Shown here: one piece after another, positions 25,548 to 36,346 of the stretch | How the letters are laid out: each line of letters starts with the position of its first letter | Numbering within the stretch: the stretch's first letter is position 1 | Origin: Pseudomonadota bacterium | GTDB taxonomy: Bacteria > Myxococcota > Myxococcia > Myxococcales > Myxococcaceae | Reading direction: 5' to 3' | DNA length: 64,000 nt | NCBI GenBank assembly: GCA_023423535.1 | Contig: JAFAFL010000032.1 | Location: 186,001 to 250,000, forward strand | The notes under the pieces: generated by a model | What the model was told of the DNA's origin: nothing | The model's database searches: none | What the model saw: the letters and a program-made list of their open reading frames with translations, nothing else | Made by a program: the position numbers and the translations under genes

Positions 25548-26129
25548 ATGCAGCCGAAACGACGTCTCGAACTCCTCGCCATCGCCTCGCTGGTGCTCCT
25601 CACGGGAACCGGCTGCGCGGTGCAACCGAACCTCCCCTGGGCGCTCCTTGCGTCCGCCTTTGCCGCGCTGTGGCTCTGGGGCTGCTACCTCCCGCCGTTC
25701 GAGTTCCCCGCCGCGCCGGATGGCGGAGTGGACGCCTCGGTGGACGGCGGTTGGACCGATGATGCTGGCACCGGCCACTGGGAGGCCTGCTGCAAGACCG
25801 CGGGGGACGGCGGCTACGAGATCGGCCAGTGCCTCTGTCCGCCGAACCAGTCCTGCAACTACGGCTGGTTCGCCCGCTGCTCGGACGGGACCTGCGAGCC
25901 CCACGGCAATCTGACCTGTGACCGCGACCTCGACGGCGGCGCACCCGACGCGGGCCTCGATGCCGGCGCCGACGCGGGCGGCAGCTGGGAGACCTGCTGC
26001 GACTGGCGCGGCGACGGCGGCGTGCTGAGCACCTGCTTCTGTCCGGAGGGCACCGCCTGCAACTACGGCTGGTTCGCGCACTGCACGGACGGAAGCTGCG
26101 CGCCCACGCCGGACATGTGCGCGCCGTGA
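25548..26129 (+). CDS. Lipoprotein with two Cys-rich CNYGWFA repeats
   Basis: A 193-residue protein; family not recognised. The ATG at 25548 follows GGAGTGA closely. The signal LLAIASLVLLTGTGC gives lipobox GTGC, but a second hydrophobic stretch, LPWALLASAFAALWLWGC (about 28-46), follows at once, which is unusual for a lipoprotein. Asp/Gly-rich linkers separate two copies of a 42-residue module: W-E-x-CC, GDGG, C-x-CP, CNYGWFA-x-C and DG-x-C (about 78-118 and 146-187). The conserved Cys pattern implies disulfides or metal binding. The stop overlaps the GTG start of the ferritin-like gene (GTGA), so the two are likely translated together. Confidence 0.78.
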   Translation: MQPKRRLELLAIASLVLLTGTGCAVQPNLPWALLASAFAALWLWGCYLPPFEFPAAPDGGVDASVDGGWTDDAGTGHWEACCKTAGDGGYEIGQCLCPPNQSCNYGWFARCSDGTCEPHGNLTCDRDLDGGAPDAGLDAGADAGGSWETCCDWRGDGGVLSTCFCPEGTACNYGWFAHCTDGSCAPTPDMCAP

Positions 26130-26950
26130 AGGGACGTCCGCTCCGTCGCGAGGGCGGCATCTATCGGACGCTCGCCCGCAACGTGCTCGGAGAGCTTCCC
26201 CAGCTCCCGCCGGTGGAGCTCTCGCGCTTCTCACCCGACCTCGTCGAAGAGGCGAGGGCCGCGTGGCGCGAACGTTTCGCCAGCGAGTACCGCTCGGTGC
26301 AGATCTTCACCCGCTTCCTCGAAGAGGTGACGGGCGCGGGCGATCCCTTCGAAGTGCAGGCCGCGGTGCTCGATGCGGTCCGCGACGAAATGCGTCACGT
26401 CGCCCTCTGCGCCTCCGCCTGCCGCGCCCTGGGCACCGAAGCGCTGCTGCCCGAGCCCGTCGCACTCCGCGAGAGCCCCGCGTTCCTCGCCGGCTCGATG
26501 CCGGAGCGCGCGCTGACCACCGCGCTCTCGATGCTGGTGGTCAACGAGACGGTCAGCGTCGGCTTCATCGAGGACCTGCGCGCCCGCTGCACGGCGCCTT
26601 CGCTGCGCACGGTGCTCGACGAGACGCTGAGCGACGAGGACGGCCACCGCGACTTCGGCTGGACCTACGTGCGCGACTCGATGCAGCGCTTTCCCCATGC
26701 CGCCCTCTCGGCGTGGCGGAAGGTGGTGGAGCACGCGCTGGCGCCGCACCTGCGCCGCGCCTCGGAGCTGCTCGCCGCGCTCCCACCCGGACGCCGCACC
26801 CTCGAGGCCTGGCCCGACGAGGACCGCGCCCCGCTCGCGCTCTTCTCCCCGCAGCGTCAGGCGCTCGTCTTCGAACGCACCGTTCGCGAGACCCTCTGGC
26901 CCCGCCTCCGCGCGCTGGAGCTCGTCAGCGGCGAACCGGCGCTCGGGTGA
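26126..26950 (+). CDS. Ferritin-like diiron protein
   Basis: A 274-residue, mostly helical protein with the diiron ligand pattern of the ferritin-like superfamily. Glu54 lies in SEYRSVQIF, Glu88-x-x-His91 in RDEMRHV, Glu141 in VNETVSV and Glu171-x-x-His174 in DEDGHRDFGW. Two ExxH motifs plus two unpaired Glu residues on separate helices are what a carboxylate-bridged diiron site needs. No signal peptide is present, so it is cytoplasmic. It is too long for a storage ferritin, so an oxygenase or oxidase role is possible. The GTG at 26126 overlaps the upstream stop; GTG 26117 is an alternative. It overlaps the convergent TDGT-repeat gene by 26 bases. Confidence 0.78.
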   Translation: MKGRPLRREGGIYRTLARNVLGELPQLPPVELSRFSPDLVEEARAAWRERFASEYRSVQIFTRFLEEVTGAGDPFEVQAAVLDAVRDEMRHVALCASACRALGTEALLPEPVALRESPAFLAGSMPERALTTALSMLVVNETVSVGFIEDLRARCTAPSLRTVLDETLSDEDGHRDFGWTYVRDSMQRFPHAALSAWRKVVEHALAPHLRRASELLAALPPGRRTLEAWPDEDRAPLALFSPQRQALVFERTVRETLWPRLRALELVSGEPALG

Positions 26951-29900
26951 ACGCAGCACGCACGCTCCGGCGTGCACCGGCGACTGCCACGAGCATCAGC
27001 AGCCACGCGGACGGCATCGCACCGCCTGCCGCTGCACAGCCACCTTCCCCTGAAGGGCGCGGCGTCTCATTCGTCCCCGCGTCGTCCGCAGCAGCGTCAC
27101 CCGCGTCACTTGCGTCACCCGCGTCCGGCCCCTCCGGTGGGACCGGCGCCTCGGGCAGGCGGACGCGGATCGTGAACGCGCAGCGTCCAACGTTCCCCGA
27201 CCGGTCCGTCGCCTCGGCCACGACCTCATGCTCGCCCTCGGCGAACTGGGTCCCCGGCGGCGGAAGCTGAGTGAGCGACTCCACACCGTCGAGATCCCAG
27301 GCGGTGGCGGGCGCGAAGTGCACGGCGCGGTCGAGCTCGCCCTCTTCGAGCACCACGTCCCAATTCGCTCCGCAGCTGACCTCCGGCGGCGTGGTGTCCA
27401 GCACGCGCACGGTGAAGGTGGTGGTCGCCGAGTTCCCCGCCTCGTCCAGCGCCGTCGCGGTCACCTGCGTCTCACCCAGCGCGAGGAACGAACCCGGCGC
27501 CGGCTGGTAGTAGATCCACGGCTTGCTCGTCCGGTCATCCACCGCGCCCACGGCGAACGGCGCGTACGTTCCGCCCCGCGTCGTCAGCTCGAGCACCTGC
27601 ACCGCCATTGGCGCGAACACGGGCGGCACGTCGTCGAGCACTGACTGCAGGTCGAGCGCGTAGAGCTCCGATCCGAGGAACCCGTCGTTCGCCGCGAAGA
27701 GGACCCGGTTGCCCAGCCGGCCGACGATCAGCGGCGAGCTGTCGAGCGCGCCTCGCGCCACGTCGGTGAGCCGGCGCGTGTTCCGTGCGGTGCCGTCGGT
27801 GGTCCACAGCTCCTTGCCCCAGACCCCGTCGTCGGCGACGAAGAGCAGCCGGCCCTCGGGCTCGAGCTCGAACGTGTTCGACGCCGCCTCCACCCGCTCG
27901 ATCCGCGCGAGCTCGACTGGCGGGTTCGTGCTGCCGTCCGCGTAGAACAGCGCCTCGTTCGCTCCTGAGGCCGCGGTGAAGATCACGCCGTCCCGGAATG
28001 GGAGCACGTCGCGAATGCCGGACGCGAAAACGATCCTCGGCGTGGACGTCTGTGCGTCGTCGTAGACCTCCAGCCGCTCCCCGCCACCCCAGACGCCGCG
28101 CGACCAGTACCAGAGCCGGTCGCCGGAAGAGACGATGCCCGCGCCGTAGAACCCGGTGGCTTGAAGCGGCGTCGTCCCCGCGGCCGTCCCATCGGTGCGC
28201 CACAGCGTGTCGAACACGCTCTGCTTCGAGATGAAGTAGGTGTGCCCGTGCGCGGTGGCGATCGCGGAGTGGACGGTGCCCGTCGCCCCGCCCGGGTCGC
28301 TGTCCCCCAGCGTCACGGCGCCCGGCTGCACACCGTCGCTGAAGCGCGGCTCACGTCCCTCCACCGCGTCGAGCTCGAGCCACACCGCGCCCGTCCCCAG
28401 GCGCGGCATCGGCGTTCCCTTCGGCGAGAGGAACGCTCCGGTGGAGACCTTCCACGTCCCCGCCACCGTCCCGTCCGTGCGCCACACGCTCCTCTGCGCG
28501 TCCACCGCGGTGAAGAGCGCGAGCGATCCATCGATCGGCGTGAGGTTCTCCGGAAACGAGTGCGCGCCGCCCTGCGAGACCTCCGCCAGCGGGTGCGTGC
28601 CCGTCGGGGTGCCGTCGGTGAACCAGGGCTCGAAGCCGGTGGCGCTGGTGTACCAGGGGAACATCAGCCCGCTGCCCGCCGGCGCGAAGCGGACGAAATC
28701 CGGCGCCACGGGCTGGAACATGGGCGGTGGTGCGGTCAGCTCGGCGGTACCCGAGGGCGTCCCGTCGGTTCGCCACAGCGACCGCCAGTTGTTCTCGCGC
28801 GTGCCGCTGAAGATCAGCGCGCCGCCGGCGACCGCGCCCGGACCGGGAGCGCCGGAGGGCGTGCTCGCCAAGGAGTGGTAGCTCGTCGTCCCCGCCGCGG
28901 TGCCGTCGCTCCGCCACAGCCGGCGTTCGCCCTCCTCCAGCCAGACGAGGTCTCCGTCGATGCAGGCGCGCGCCTTCACCACCACGTGCCGGCCGGGGAG
29001 GGTGTCGGTGAGCACATGCGTGCCTGCCGCCGTGCCGTCGCTCACCCACGGCTCGAGGCCTTCCGGATCCGACACCCAACCGCCGAAGAAGTGGAGCCTG
29101 TCGCCGCACGCCGTGAGCCGGTCGATGACGAAGCCGTTGCCGCTCTCGCGCGCAAACACGCGCTCCGTTCCCGCGGCCGTGCCGTCGGTCCTCCACAGCT
29201 CCTCCCTCTCGAAGCCGGACGACCTCACGAAGAACGCCCGGTCGCCGATCACCGTCAGCCCGCAGTCGGTGCTCGAGCAGCGATCCGTCAGTCGCGCGGT
29301 GCCGGCCGACGTCCCGTCCGTCGTCCACAGCTCCGGCGCGGCTCCGCCCACCGCCACCAACGCGCGTCCGTTGCCGAGCGACGTGCAGGTGGCTTCGGCC
29401 GACCACTTCGATCCCATGTGCGAGATGCGCTCGGTGCCGCTCCTCGTGCCGTCGCTGATCCACAGCTCGGCGTAGTCGCCCACGTCGGGGAGGGTCCGGA
29501 CGACGAAGCGATCGCCGAGGGCGACGGAGCAGACCGGAATGCCGGGCGTCTGCACCTCCCAGGTCCCCGCGGGGGTGAAGTCCGTCCGCCACAGCGAGTC
29601 CCTGCGGAAGAAGTAGAGCGTCCCATCCACGACGAGCGACGCGCCCATCGAGAGCTCCGTTCCGGTGAACGGCGGCAAGGTGAGCAGCGGCTGCGGGTCG
29701 CGGTTCGGGTCGGTGATCTCGAAGAGCGTCCGGCCGGTTCCATCGAACGCGAGGACCCACGCCGCCTCCGGCCCCACCACCAGCTCCGGCGAGCCGAGCA
29801 CGGCGCCGCCCGAGTGCACGCGCCTCGTGCCGTGAAGGGTGCCGTCGCTGCGGATGAGCCCGTTCGAGTCGAAGTACGTCACGCCCCGGAAGGTCCCCAG

Positions 29901-30254
29901 CGACATCCGGCTGCTGTCGCCCGGCGCCAGCCGCGAGAGGGCGAAGGTGCCGTCCGTGGTGCCGTCCGTCACCCACAGCCTCTTCGCGTTCCCGCTCGCG
30001 CCGGTGGCGAAGTAGGCGCGGGGCCCGGCCGCCACCAGCGTGTCGAAGTCGTACCCGCCTCCCACGTCGCTGTTCAGGTCGCGGACGAGGCTCACGTGCC
30101 CGTGCTGCGGCAGCGTCTGCGTCAGCGCCGCGGTCCGCAGACCCGAAGGGGAGGGCGTCGCGTCCGAGCTGCCGTCCGACGCGTTCACGCAGCCGGTGAA
30201 GGCGAACACCGCGGTGGAGAGGACGGCGAGCGCGGGACGCAGGAGGGGAGGCAT
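26925..30254 (-). CDS. Large TDGT-repeat surface protein with HYR-like domains and MYXO-CTERM-like tail
   Basis: An 1109-residue exported lipoprotein-like protein (signal PALAVLSTAVFAFTGC). Residues of about 60-900 contain roughly twelve repeats of a beta-propeller-like motif, L-W-x-T/S-DGT-x-x-GT (LWVTDGTTDGT, LWRTDGTAAGT, PWVSDGTAAGT and others), each about 45-65 residues from the next. Two HYR/Ig-like modules follow (GGTYAPFAVGAVDDRTSKPW, EVSCGANWDVVLEEGELDRA). The C-terminus has GGCAAAGGAMPSAWLLMLVAVAGARRSVR, a MYXO-CTERM-like Cys, helix and Arg tail. It is probably displayed on the cell surface or secreted by the same route as other MYXO-CTERM proteins. The start at 30254 lacks a clear ribosome site. 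Confidence 0.85.
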   Translation of the reverse strand: MPPLLRPALAVLSTAVFAFTGCVNASDGSSDATPSPSGLRTAALTQTLPQHGHVSLVRDLNSDVGGGYDFDTLVAAGPRAYFATGASGNAKRLWVTDGTTDGTFALSRLAPGDSSRMSLGTFRGVTYFDSNGLIRSDGTLHGTRRVHSGGAVLGSPELVVGPEAAWVLAFDGTGRTLFEITDPNRDPQPLLTLPPFTGTELSMGASLVVDGTLYFFRRDSLWRTDFTPAGTWEVQTPGIPVCSVALGDRFVVRTLPDVGDYAELWISDGTRSGTERISHMGSKWSAEATCTSLGNGRALVAVGGAAPELWTTDGTSAGTARLTDRCSSTDCGLTVIGDRAFFVRSSGFEREELWRTDGTAAGTERVFARESGNGFVIDRLTACGDRLHFFGGWVSDPEGLEPWVSDGTAAGTHVLTDTLPGRHVVVKARACIDGDLVWLEEGERRLWRSDGTAAGTTSYHSLASTPSGAPGPGAVAGGALIFSGTRENNWRSLWRTDGTPSGTAELTAPPPMFQPVAPDFVRFAPAGSGLMFPWYTSATGFEPWFTDGTPTGTHPLAEVSQGGAHSFPENLTPIDGSLALFTAVDAQRSVWRTDGTVAGTWKVSTGAFLSPKGTPMPRLGTGAVWLELDAVEGREPRFSDGVQPGAVTLGDSDPGGATGTVHSAIATAHGHTYFISKQSVFDTLWRTDGTAAGTTPLQATGFYGAGIVSSGDRLWYWSRGVWGGGERLEVYDDAQTSTPRIVFASGIRDVLPFRDGVIFTAASGANEALFYADGSTNPPVELARIERVEAASNTFELEPEGRLLFVADDGVWGKELWTTDGTARNTRRLTDVARGALDSSPLIVGRLGNRVLFAANDGFLGSELYALDLQSVLDDVPPVFAPMAVQVLELTTRGGTYAPFAVGAVDDRTSKPWIYYQPAPGSFLALGETQVTATALDEAGNSATTTFTVRVLDTTPPEVSCGANWDVVLEEGELDRAVHFAPATAWDLDGVESLTQLPPPGTQFAEGEHEVVAEATDRSGNVGRCAFTIRVRLPEAPVPPEGPDAGDASDAGDAAADDAGTNETPRPSGEGGCAAAGGAMPSAWLLMLVAVAGARRSVRAAFTRAPVRR

Positions 30255-30332
30255 GAGCTGCGCAACCTATCAGCCGCCGCGAGGCAGGCGCACCGCGCCG
30301 AGCCCGCCAGCCGCGAAAGAACGGCCCCAGGC

Positions 30333-32438
30333 TCAGGGCCCGGGCGCCGCGCAGGTCTGGCCATCCCACGTGCTGCAGCGGAGGCCGCGACGGGTGGCCT
30401 CGGGCGCAGTCACGCCGGCGTCGGACCCACTGGCGTCCGCAGCGGCCTCCGCCCCGGTTTCCGCTTCTCCGGGCGAGCCGATCATCCAACGCACCGAACC
30501 TGTGACCCGGCTGTCGCCCTCGAGCCGCGCGCCGATGGAGCTCCCCGCGGCGCTCTCGTCTTCGGCGTCGCCACCGGCGGACGTCACCACCGTCACCGAG
30601 GCGAAGGTCACCGTGCTGTCCTTCAACAGAAGTCCGATCGATGAACCCGCCGCGCGTGTTGGACGTCCGGGCGCGCCCGCGCCTTGCGCACCTCCCGCCA
30701 CGCCTCCGTCACCCCGAGCGCCCGCCGGCTCCTCCGCATCCGCGCCCTGTCCCGCGCGTACGAGCAGCGCGCGCAGGGTGAGGTGCTCGCCGCCGCCCTC
30801 GACGCGCACCGCCACCGAATCCCGCGCCTCGCCCGCCGCATCGGCGGCCTCGAGGTCCACCCCGTCCACGGATGTCGGCGCCGTCAGGTCGCGGAAGAGG
30901 AGCACGCCGCCCGAAGGGCCTCGCAGCACCGTCTGAGCCCGCGCGCGGGTGCGGAAGTCCTTCGCGTAACCCCCGTGCAGGCTCAGGCCGGACGGGATCT
31001 CCAGCGTGCGCACCAGCGTGTAGGCCCCGCGTGCGAAGAGCACCTGGTTCCGTCCGGTCGCGCGGGCCACCGCCAGCGCTCGGGCGGGCGAGGCCACCGC
31101 GGTCTGGGGCGTCAGCCCGTCGGCGAGGTCGTCTCCACCCGGCCGCACGAACACCGCGCGCTGCACGTCGCCATCCACCCCGTCGCAGTCCGCGTCCGAG
31201 AAGGTATCGTCCGGCAGGTCGGTGGCGCCCTCCGCGATGGTGCGCGTGCAGGCGTACTCACATCCGTTGCCGCCCGGCTCGTGCGCGCCGTCGAGGTCCA
31301 CGAAGCCCTCGAGGCACCCGGCGAAGCGGCACTCGCCCTCGTCGCAGGCGGTCTCCGCGTGCGGGAACTCGTCGGCACAGTCGCGTCCGCAGGCGCCGCA
31401 GTGGGCCGGGTCGCGCGAGGGCTCGATCTCACACCCCCTCTCCACCTCGCCGTCGCAGTCCGCGAAGCGGTCCGCGCAGGCGGCGATGCGGCAGCGCCCC
31501 TCTCCGCACTCGGGGGTCGCGTTCTCCGGCGCGCACCGGGCGCCGCACGCCCCGCAGTGGTCGAGCGAGCTCGCGAGATCCGTCTCGCAGCCGTTGCCGC
31601 CGGGCCGCGCGAGGTCCCCGTCGCAGTCCGCGCGCTCCGCGAGGCAGACCTGCTGGCAGCCCGCCTCCGCGCAGGTGGCGGTCGCGTGCGGACGCTCGCA
31701 GGCGAAGTGCGGCTCCTGCGCCGAACAGCCGCGGCAGTTCTGCACGGTGTCGAGCGGCGTCTCGCAGCCGGTGTCTCCGCGCCGGTCGCAGTCCCCGAAG
31801 CCGCTCGCGCAGGCGCCCTGCGGCACACAGCGCCCCTTCACGCACGCGCTGCCCACGTTGGCGAGCCGGCACACGACCCCGCAGCCGCCGCAGTTCCTCG
31901 CATCGCCGAAGATGTCCGTCTCGCAGGCGCCGCCGGGGACGCAGGCCGCGAAGCCCTCGGGACACCCGCTCCACGCGCCCTCTACCGGCAGCACCGCCTC
32001 CTCGCGGCCGGCCTCGTGGGTGAGCGCGAGCGTCACCGTCAGGCCCTCCGGCAGCGGTCCCGCCACCGCCCGGGGCGGCGCACGCACCACCACCACCGCC
32101 GCCGCGCCGGGACCTACTGCCAGGGGCAGCGAGAGGGGCCGCAGCGCCTCGGAGAGCAGCTCGAAGCCGGCGGGCGCCGGGCCGAGCCCCACCGAGACGA
32201 GCCGCACCGGCACCGAACCCGTGTTCTCCAGGCGGACCGCGCGCTCGGCGGGCGCCACGTCTCCCACCAGCCCGAAGTCCACCGCCTCCGCCGGCGTACA
32301 GACGCCGGTGTCTCCGGGATGGACGCAGAGCCGGTAGCTCGCGGCGGGCCCTGCGGGCGGCGTCTGGCGGGTGTCCGCACAGCGGCAGCCGGCGGCGAGC
32401 ACCGCGCCCAGCGCCATCAGGAGGAGGGCCCCTCGCAT
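30333..32438 (-). CDS. Cys-rich lipoprotein with DUF1565/beta-helix-like C-terminus
   Basis: A 701-residue lipoprotein. The signal MRGALLLMALGAVLAAGC gives lipobox AAGC. An N-terminal ASH/Ig-like domain (VDFGLVGDVAPAERAVRLEN) is followed by a Cys-rich stalk (about 165-400). The stalk contains repeated units of the form DCDG...GCE...HCGACG-x-x-C, as in other myxobacterial surface proteins. The C-terminal part begins FVRPGGDDLADGLTPQTAVA, the DUF1565/right-handed beta-helix signature, and then becomes Ala/Gly-rich. The ATG at 32438 is chosen for the signal peptide. The gene lies 78 bases upstream of the TDGT-repeat gene on the same strand and may be co-transcribed. Probable surface structure; no enzyme activity inferred. 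Confidence 0.82.
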   Translation of the reverse strand: MRGALLLMALGAVLAAGCRCADTRQTPPAGPAASYRLCVHPGDTGVCTPAEAVDFGLVGDVAPAERAVRLENTGSVPVRLVSVGLGPAPAGFELLSEALRPLSLPLAVGPGAAAVVVVRAPPRAVAGPLPEGLTVTLALTHEAGREEAVLPVEGAWSGCPEGFAACVPGGACETDIFGDARNCGGCGVVCRLANVGSACVKGRCVPQGACASGFGDCDRRGDTGCETPLDTVQNCRGCSAQEPHFACERPHATATCAEAGCQQVCLAERADCDGDLARPGGNGCETDLASSLDHCGACGARCAPENATPECGEGRCRIAACADRFADCDGEVERGCEIEPSRDPAHCGACGRDCADEFPHAETACDEGECRFAGCLEGFVDLDGAHEPGGNGCEYACTRTIAEGATDLPDDTFSDADCDGVDGDVQRAVFVRPGGDDLADGLTPQTAVASPARALAVARATGRNQVLFARGAYTLVRTLEIPSGLSLHGGYAKDFRTRARAQTVLRGPSGGVLLFRDLTAPTSVDGVDLEAADAAGEARDSVAVRVEGGGEHLTLRALLVRAGQGADAEEPAGARGDGGVAGGAQGAGAPGRPTRAAGSSIGLLLKDSTVTFASVTVVTSAGGDAEDESAAGSSIGARLEGDSRVTGSVRWMIGSPGEAETGAEAAADASGSDAGVTAPEATRRGLRCSTWDGQTCAAPGP

Positions 32439-32493
32439 GGGCGGAGGTTGCCGGTGGAGGGGTGCGCTGTAAAGCATGGGGCCGCAAAGGGCA

Positions 32494-32536
32494 CCGCCCC
32501 CGCGGTCACCGGAAGGGTCCGGGACGGCGGGGGCGG
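32494..32536 (-). terminator. Strong G+C hairpin 23 bases after coxD
   Basis: CCGCCCCCGC at 32494-32503 and GCGGGGGCGG at 32527-32536 form a perfect 10-bp stem, with a smaller CCGG/CCGG stem inside. It sits just beyond the coxD stop in the direction of transcription and is followed on the minus strand by a short CCCTTTGC. It probably ends the 12-gene ACIII-caa3 transcript. The T-run is weak. Confidence 0.6.
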
Positions 32537-32558
32537 CGGGGCGCTCCGGTGGAGCGTC

Positions 32559-32966
32559 TCAGTGACCGGACTGCTGGCCCGGCGGCGTCGTCCACTCGGA
32601 CGGCGGGGTCAGCTTCAGCGTGCCGCTCCGCTCGCGCTCGGGCAGCGCCATGTCGAGGCGTGTCATCAGGTCGCCGAACACCCCGAGCATCATCAGCAGC
32701 ACGAAGCCGATGGTGACGACGAAGGTGACGCGGTTGACGCCCTTCTGCTCCCAGAGGTGCATGAAGAACATCACCACCAGCGCTGCCTTGGTGGTGGCGA
32801 TGACCATCGCGAGCAGGAGCCCGATGGTGGGCAGGTGCATGCGCCCGGTCCAGACGGTGACCCCGGTGAGCACCAGGAGCACCGCCCAGATCACCCAGTA
32901 GGAGACCGAGCTGTGCTCGGCCTCGTGTCCAGGCTCGGCGCGGGAAGTCGTGACGTGGTCGGCCAT
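32559..32966 (-). CDS. coxD: Cytochrome c oxidase subunit IV (caa3 type)
   Basis: A 135-residue membrane protein with three helices (SYWVIWAVLLVLTGVTVWTG, IGLLLAMVIATTKAALVVMF, FVVTIGFVLLMMLGVFGDLM) and the family motif KAALVVMFFMHLWEQKGVNR. It is the small subunit that completes the caa3 heme-copper oxidase in the inner membrane, and probably helps assembly or stability. It is the last gene of the operon, 17 bases after coxC. The N-terminal 22 residues are charged and cytoplasmic. The family is well recognised from the K-A-x-x-V-x-x-x-FMHL motif. Confidence 0.93.
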   Translation of the reverse strand: MADHVTTSRAEPGHEAEHSSVSYWVIWAVLLVLTGVTVWTGRMHLPTIGLLLAMVIATTKAALVVMFFMHLWEQKGVNRVTFVVTIGFVLLMMLGVFGDLMTRLDMALPERERSGTLKLTPPSEWTTPPGQQSGH

Positions 32967-32983
32967 GGCTGACGCGTGCTCCC

Positions 32984-33650
32984 TCAGACGAGGTACAGCA
33001 GGGGGAAGAGGAAGATCCAGACGAGGTCCACGAGGTGCCAGTACAGGCCGCCCAGCTCCAGCGGCGTGTAATAGACCGGCGAGAACCGTCCCTTGATCGT
33101 GAGGATCGTCACCCAGGTCAGCACGCCCATCCCGATGATCACGTGGATCGCGTGCAGGCCGGTGGCGAGGAAGTACACCGAGAAGAACATCGGTGCGCCG
33201 GGTGTCTGCAGGCCCTCATATGTGTAGTGCGGGCCCGGCAGCATGCCCTCGTCGAACTTGTGCCGGTACTCGAAGTACTTGATGACGAGGAAGCCCACCG
33301 CGCAGAGCAGGGTGAAGATCAACATCCCGATGGCGATGTTGTTCTTGCCCACCCGGACGTAGTGGATCGCCAGCGCCACGCTCAGTGACGAGGAGATGAG
33401 CACCACGGTGTTGATCCCGCCCATCCGGATGTCGAGCAGGTTGTGGCTGGCGAGGTACCAGGTCTCGGGGAACATCCACCGGTACACCGCGTAGGCGAGG
33501 AAGAGCCCCGCGAAGAGGAGCACTTCCGTCGAGAGGAACAGCCACATTCCGAAGCGCGCGGCGTACGTCTGCACCGCCGGCGTCCCGAAGTGGTGGGCCA
33601 GCGGGTAGCCCGCGTAGGCGTCCGCCGTGGCGGCGTGCCCGTGCCCGTGA

Positions 33651-33661
<11 letters not shown>
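32984..33661 (-). CDS. coxC: Cytochrome c oxidase subunit III
   Basis: A 225-residue subunit III with about five to seven helices: FGMWLFLSTEVLLFAGLFLA, INTVVLISSSLSVALAI, IGMLIFTLLCAVGFLVIKYF, FSVYFLATGLHAIHVIIGMG and LGGLYWHLVDLVWIFLFPLL. The characteristic motifs F-W-L-F-x-S-E, TGLHA-H-V-I-G and YWH-VD-WIFLFPLLY are intact. It supports the catalytic subunit and proton uptake but carries no cofactor. Its start overlaps the coxA stop by 11 bases. The N-terminus is His-rich (HGHGHAA), which is common in this family. Confidence 0.96.
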
Positions 33662-35305
<1,644 letters not shown>

Positions 35306-35309
<4 letters not shown>

Positions 35310-36346
35310 GGAGTGGCGCCCTCGGGACCCGCGGCGGCGGCCGGGGCCAGGTTGGGACTCAAAGACTTGATGTACTCGACGATCGCGGCGCTCTCCGCCA
35401 CGTCGAGCACTCCGAGGTAGGAAGGCATCAGCGGTGCGAACCCCTCACGCAGGTTCCGCATCGGGTCCATCATCGACTCGGTCATGTAGGCCTCGTCCAC
35501 CACGAAGGTGCGGCCGTCGACCGTCTTGCTCTGGCTGAGGTAGAGCCCCTGGAAGGTCGGCCCGAGGTGCGGGGTGCCGTCCACCGTGTGGCAGCGGAAG
35601 CAGCCGTGCTCCGCGGCGAGCCGCTGGCCGTGCACCCGCATGTTTCCGGGGAACTGCTGGAGGTCACGCGCCACCGGCTCGGAGTCCTGCTGCTCCTGGC
35701 GACCGCGGCGGGCCTCCTCGAGCCACTGGTCGAACTCCGCCGGCGGATGCACGATGACCTCCGCCCGCATCATCGAGTGGTCGAGCCCGCAGTACTCGGT
35801 GCAGAGCACCTGGTAGCGGCCGGGCTTCGTCGCCTCGAACCAGATCTCCGTGTAGCGGCCGGGCAGCGCGTCCTGCTTCACGCGGAACTCGGGCACGTAG
35901 AAGGAGTGGATGACGTCACGCGAGGTGAGCAGCAGCCGCACCGGACGGTCCGCCGGAACGTGCAGCGTGTTCACGCCGTTCGGGCCCTCCGGGTAGCTGA
36001 ACTTCCACATCCACTGCTTGCCCATCACGTACACGTCCATCGAGTTCGCGGGCGGCGTCTGGACCCACACGAAGTCCCGGAAGCCGATGGCGAAGAACGC
36101 GAGGAAGAACACGGTGGGCACGCCGACGAAGAGAACCTCGGCCTTGAGGTCCGGGTTCACCTTCGGCGTGTACTCGTGCGGCTTGCGGCGCCGGAACATC
36201 ACGAAGAACACCAGCGCCGTGGTGCCGATGAGGAAGGAGGCCACCATCGTCGTGGTGACGACCAGGTAGTGGAGGTTGTCCACCCGCTCGGCGAAGGTGG
36301 ACGCCTGCTCCGGCAGGAACAGGGTCTGTCTCAGGACGTCGCTCAT
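35306..36346 (-). CDS. coxB: Cytochrome c oxidase subunit II with fused cytochrome c domain (caa3)
   Basis: A 346-residue subunit II. Two membrane helices (about 27-50 and 71-92) anchor a cupredoxin domain with the CuA site: His147 in DVIHSF and C182-x3-C186-x3-H190-x2-M193 in LCTEYCGLDHSMM. The C-terminal domain adds a class I cytochrome c with heme site CFRCH (249-253) and a distal Met in FAPLMPSYLG. The fusion defines a caa3 oxidase that accepts electrons without a separate soluble cytochrome. No typical cleavable signal is visible. It overlaps both neighbours by four bases (ATGA), so its translation is tied to sco and coxA. Confidence 0.97.

Noticed and set aside
28240..30240. A CRISPR-like array suggested by regularly spaced similar blocks
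   Set aside because: The blocks are degenerate coding repeats (TDGT motif) of variable spacing within one reading frame, not identical short repeats with unique spacers.
28161..30644. An 827-codon plus-strand frame antisense to the TDGT-repeat gene
   Set aside because: Its apparent repeats are the antisense image of the TDGT repeats. No signal peptide or domain is present.
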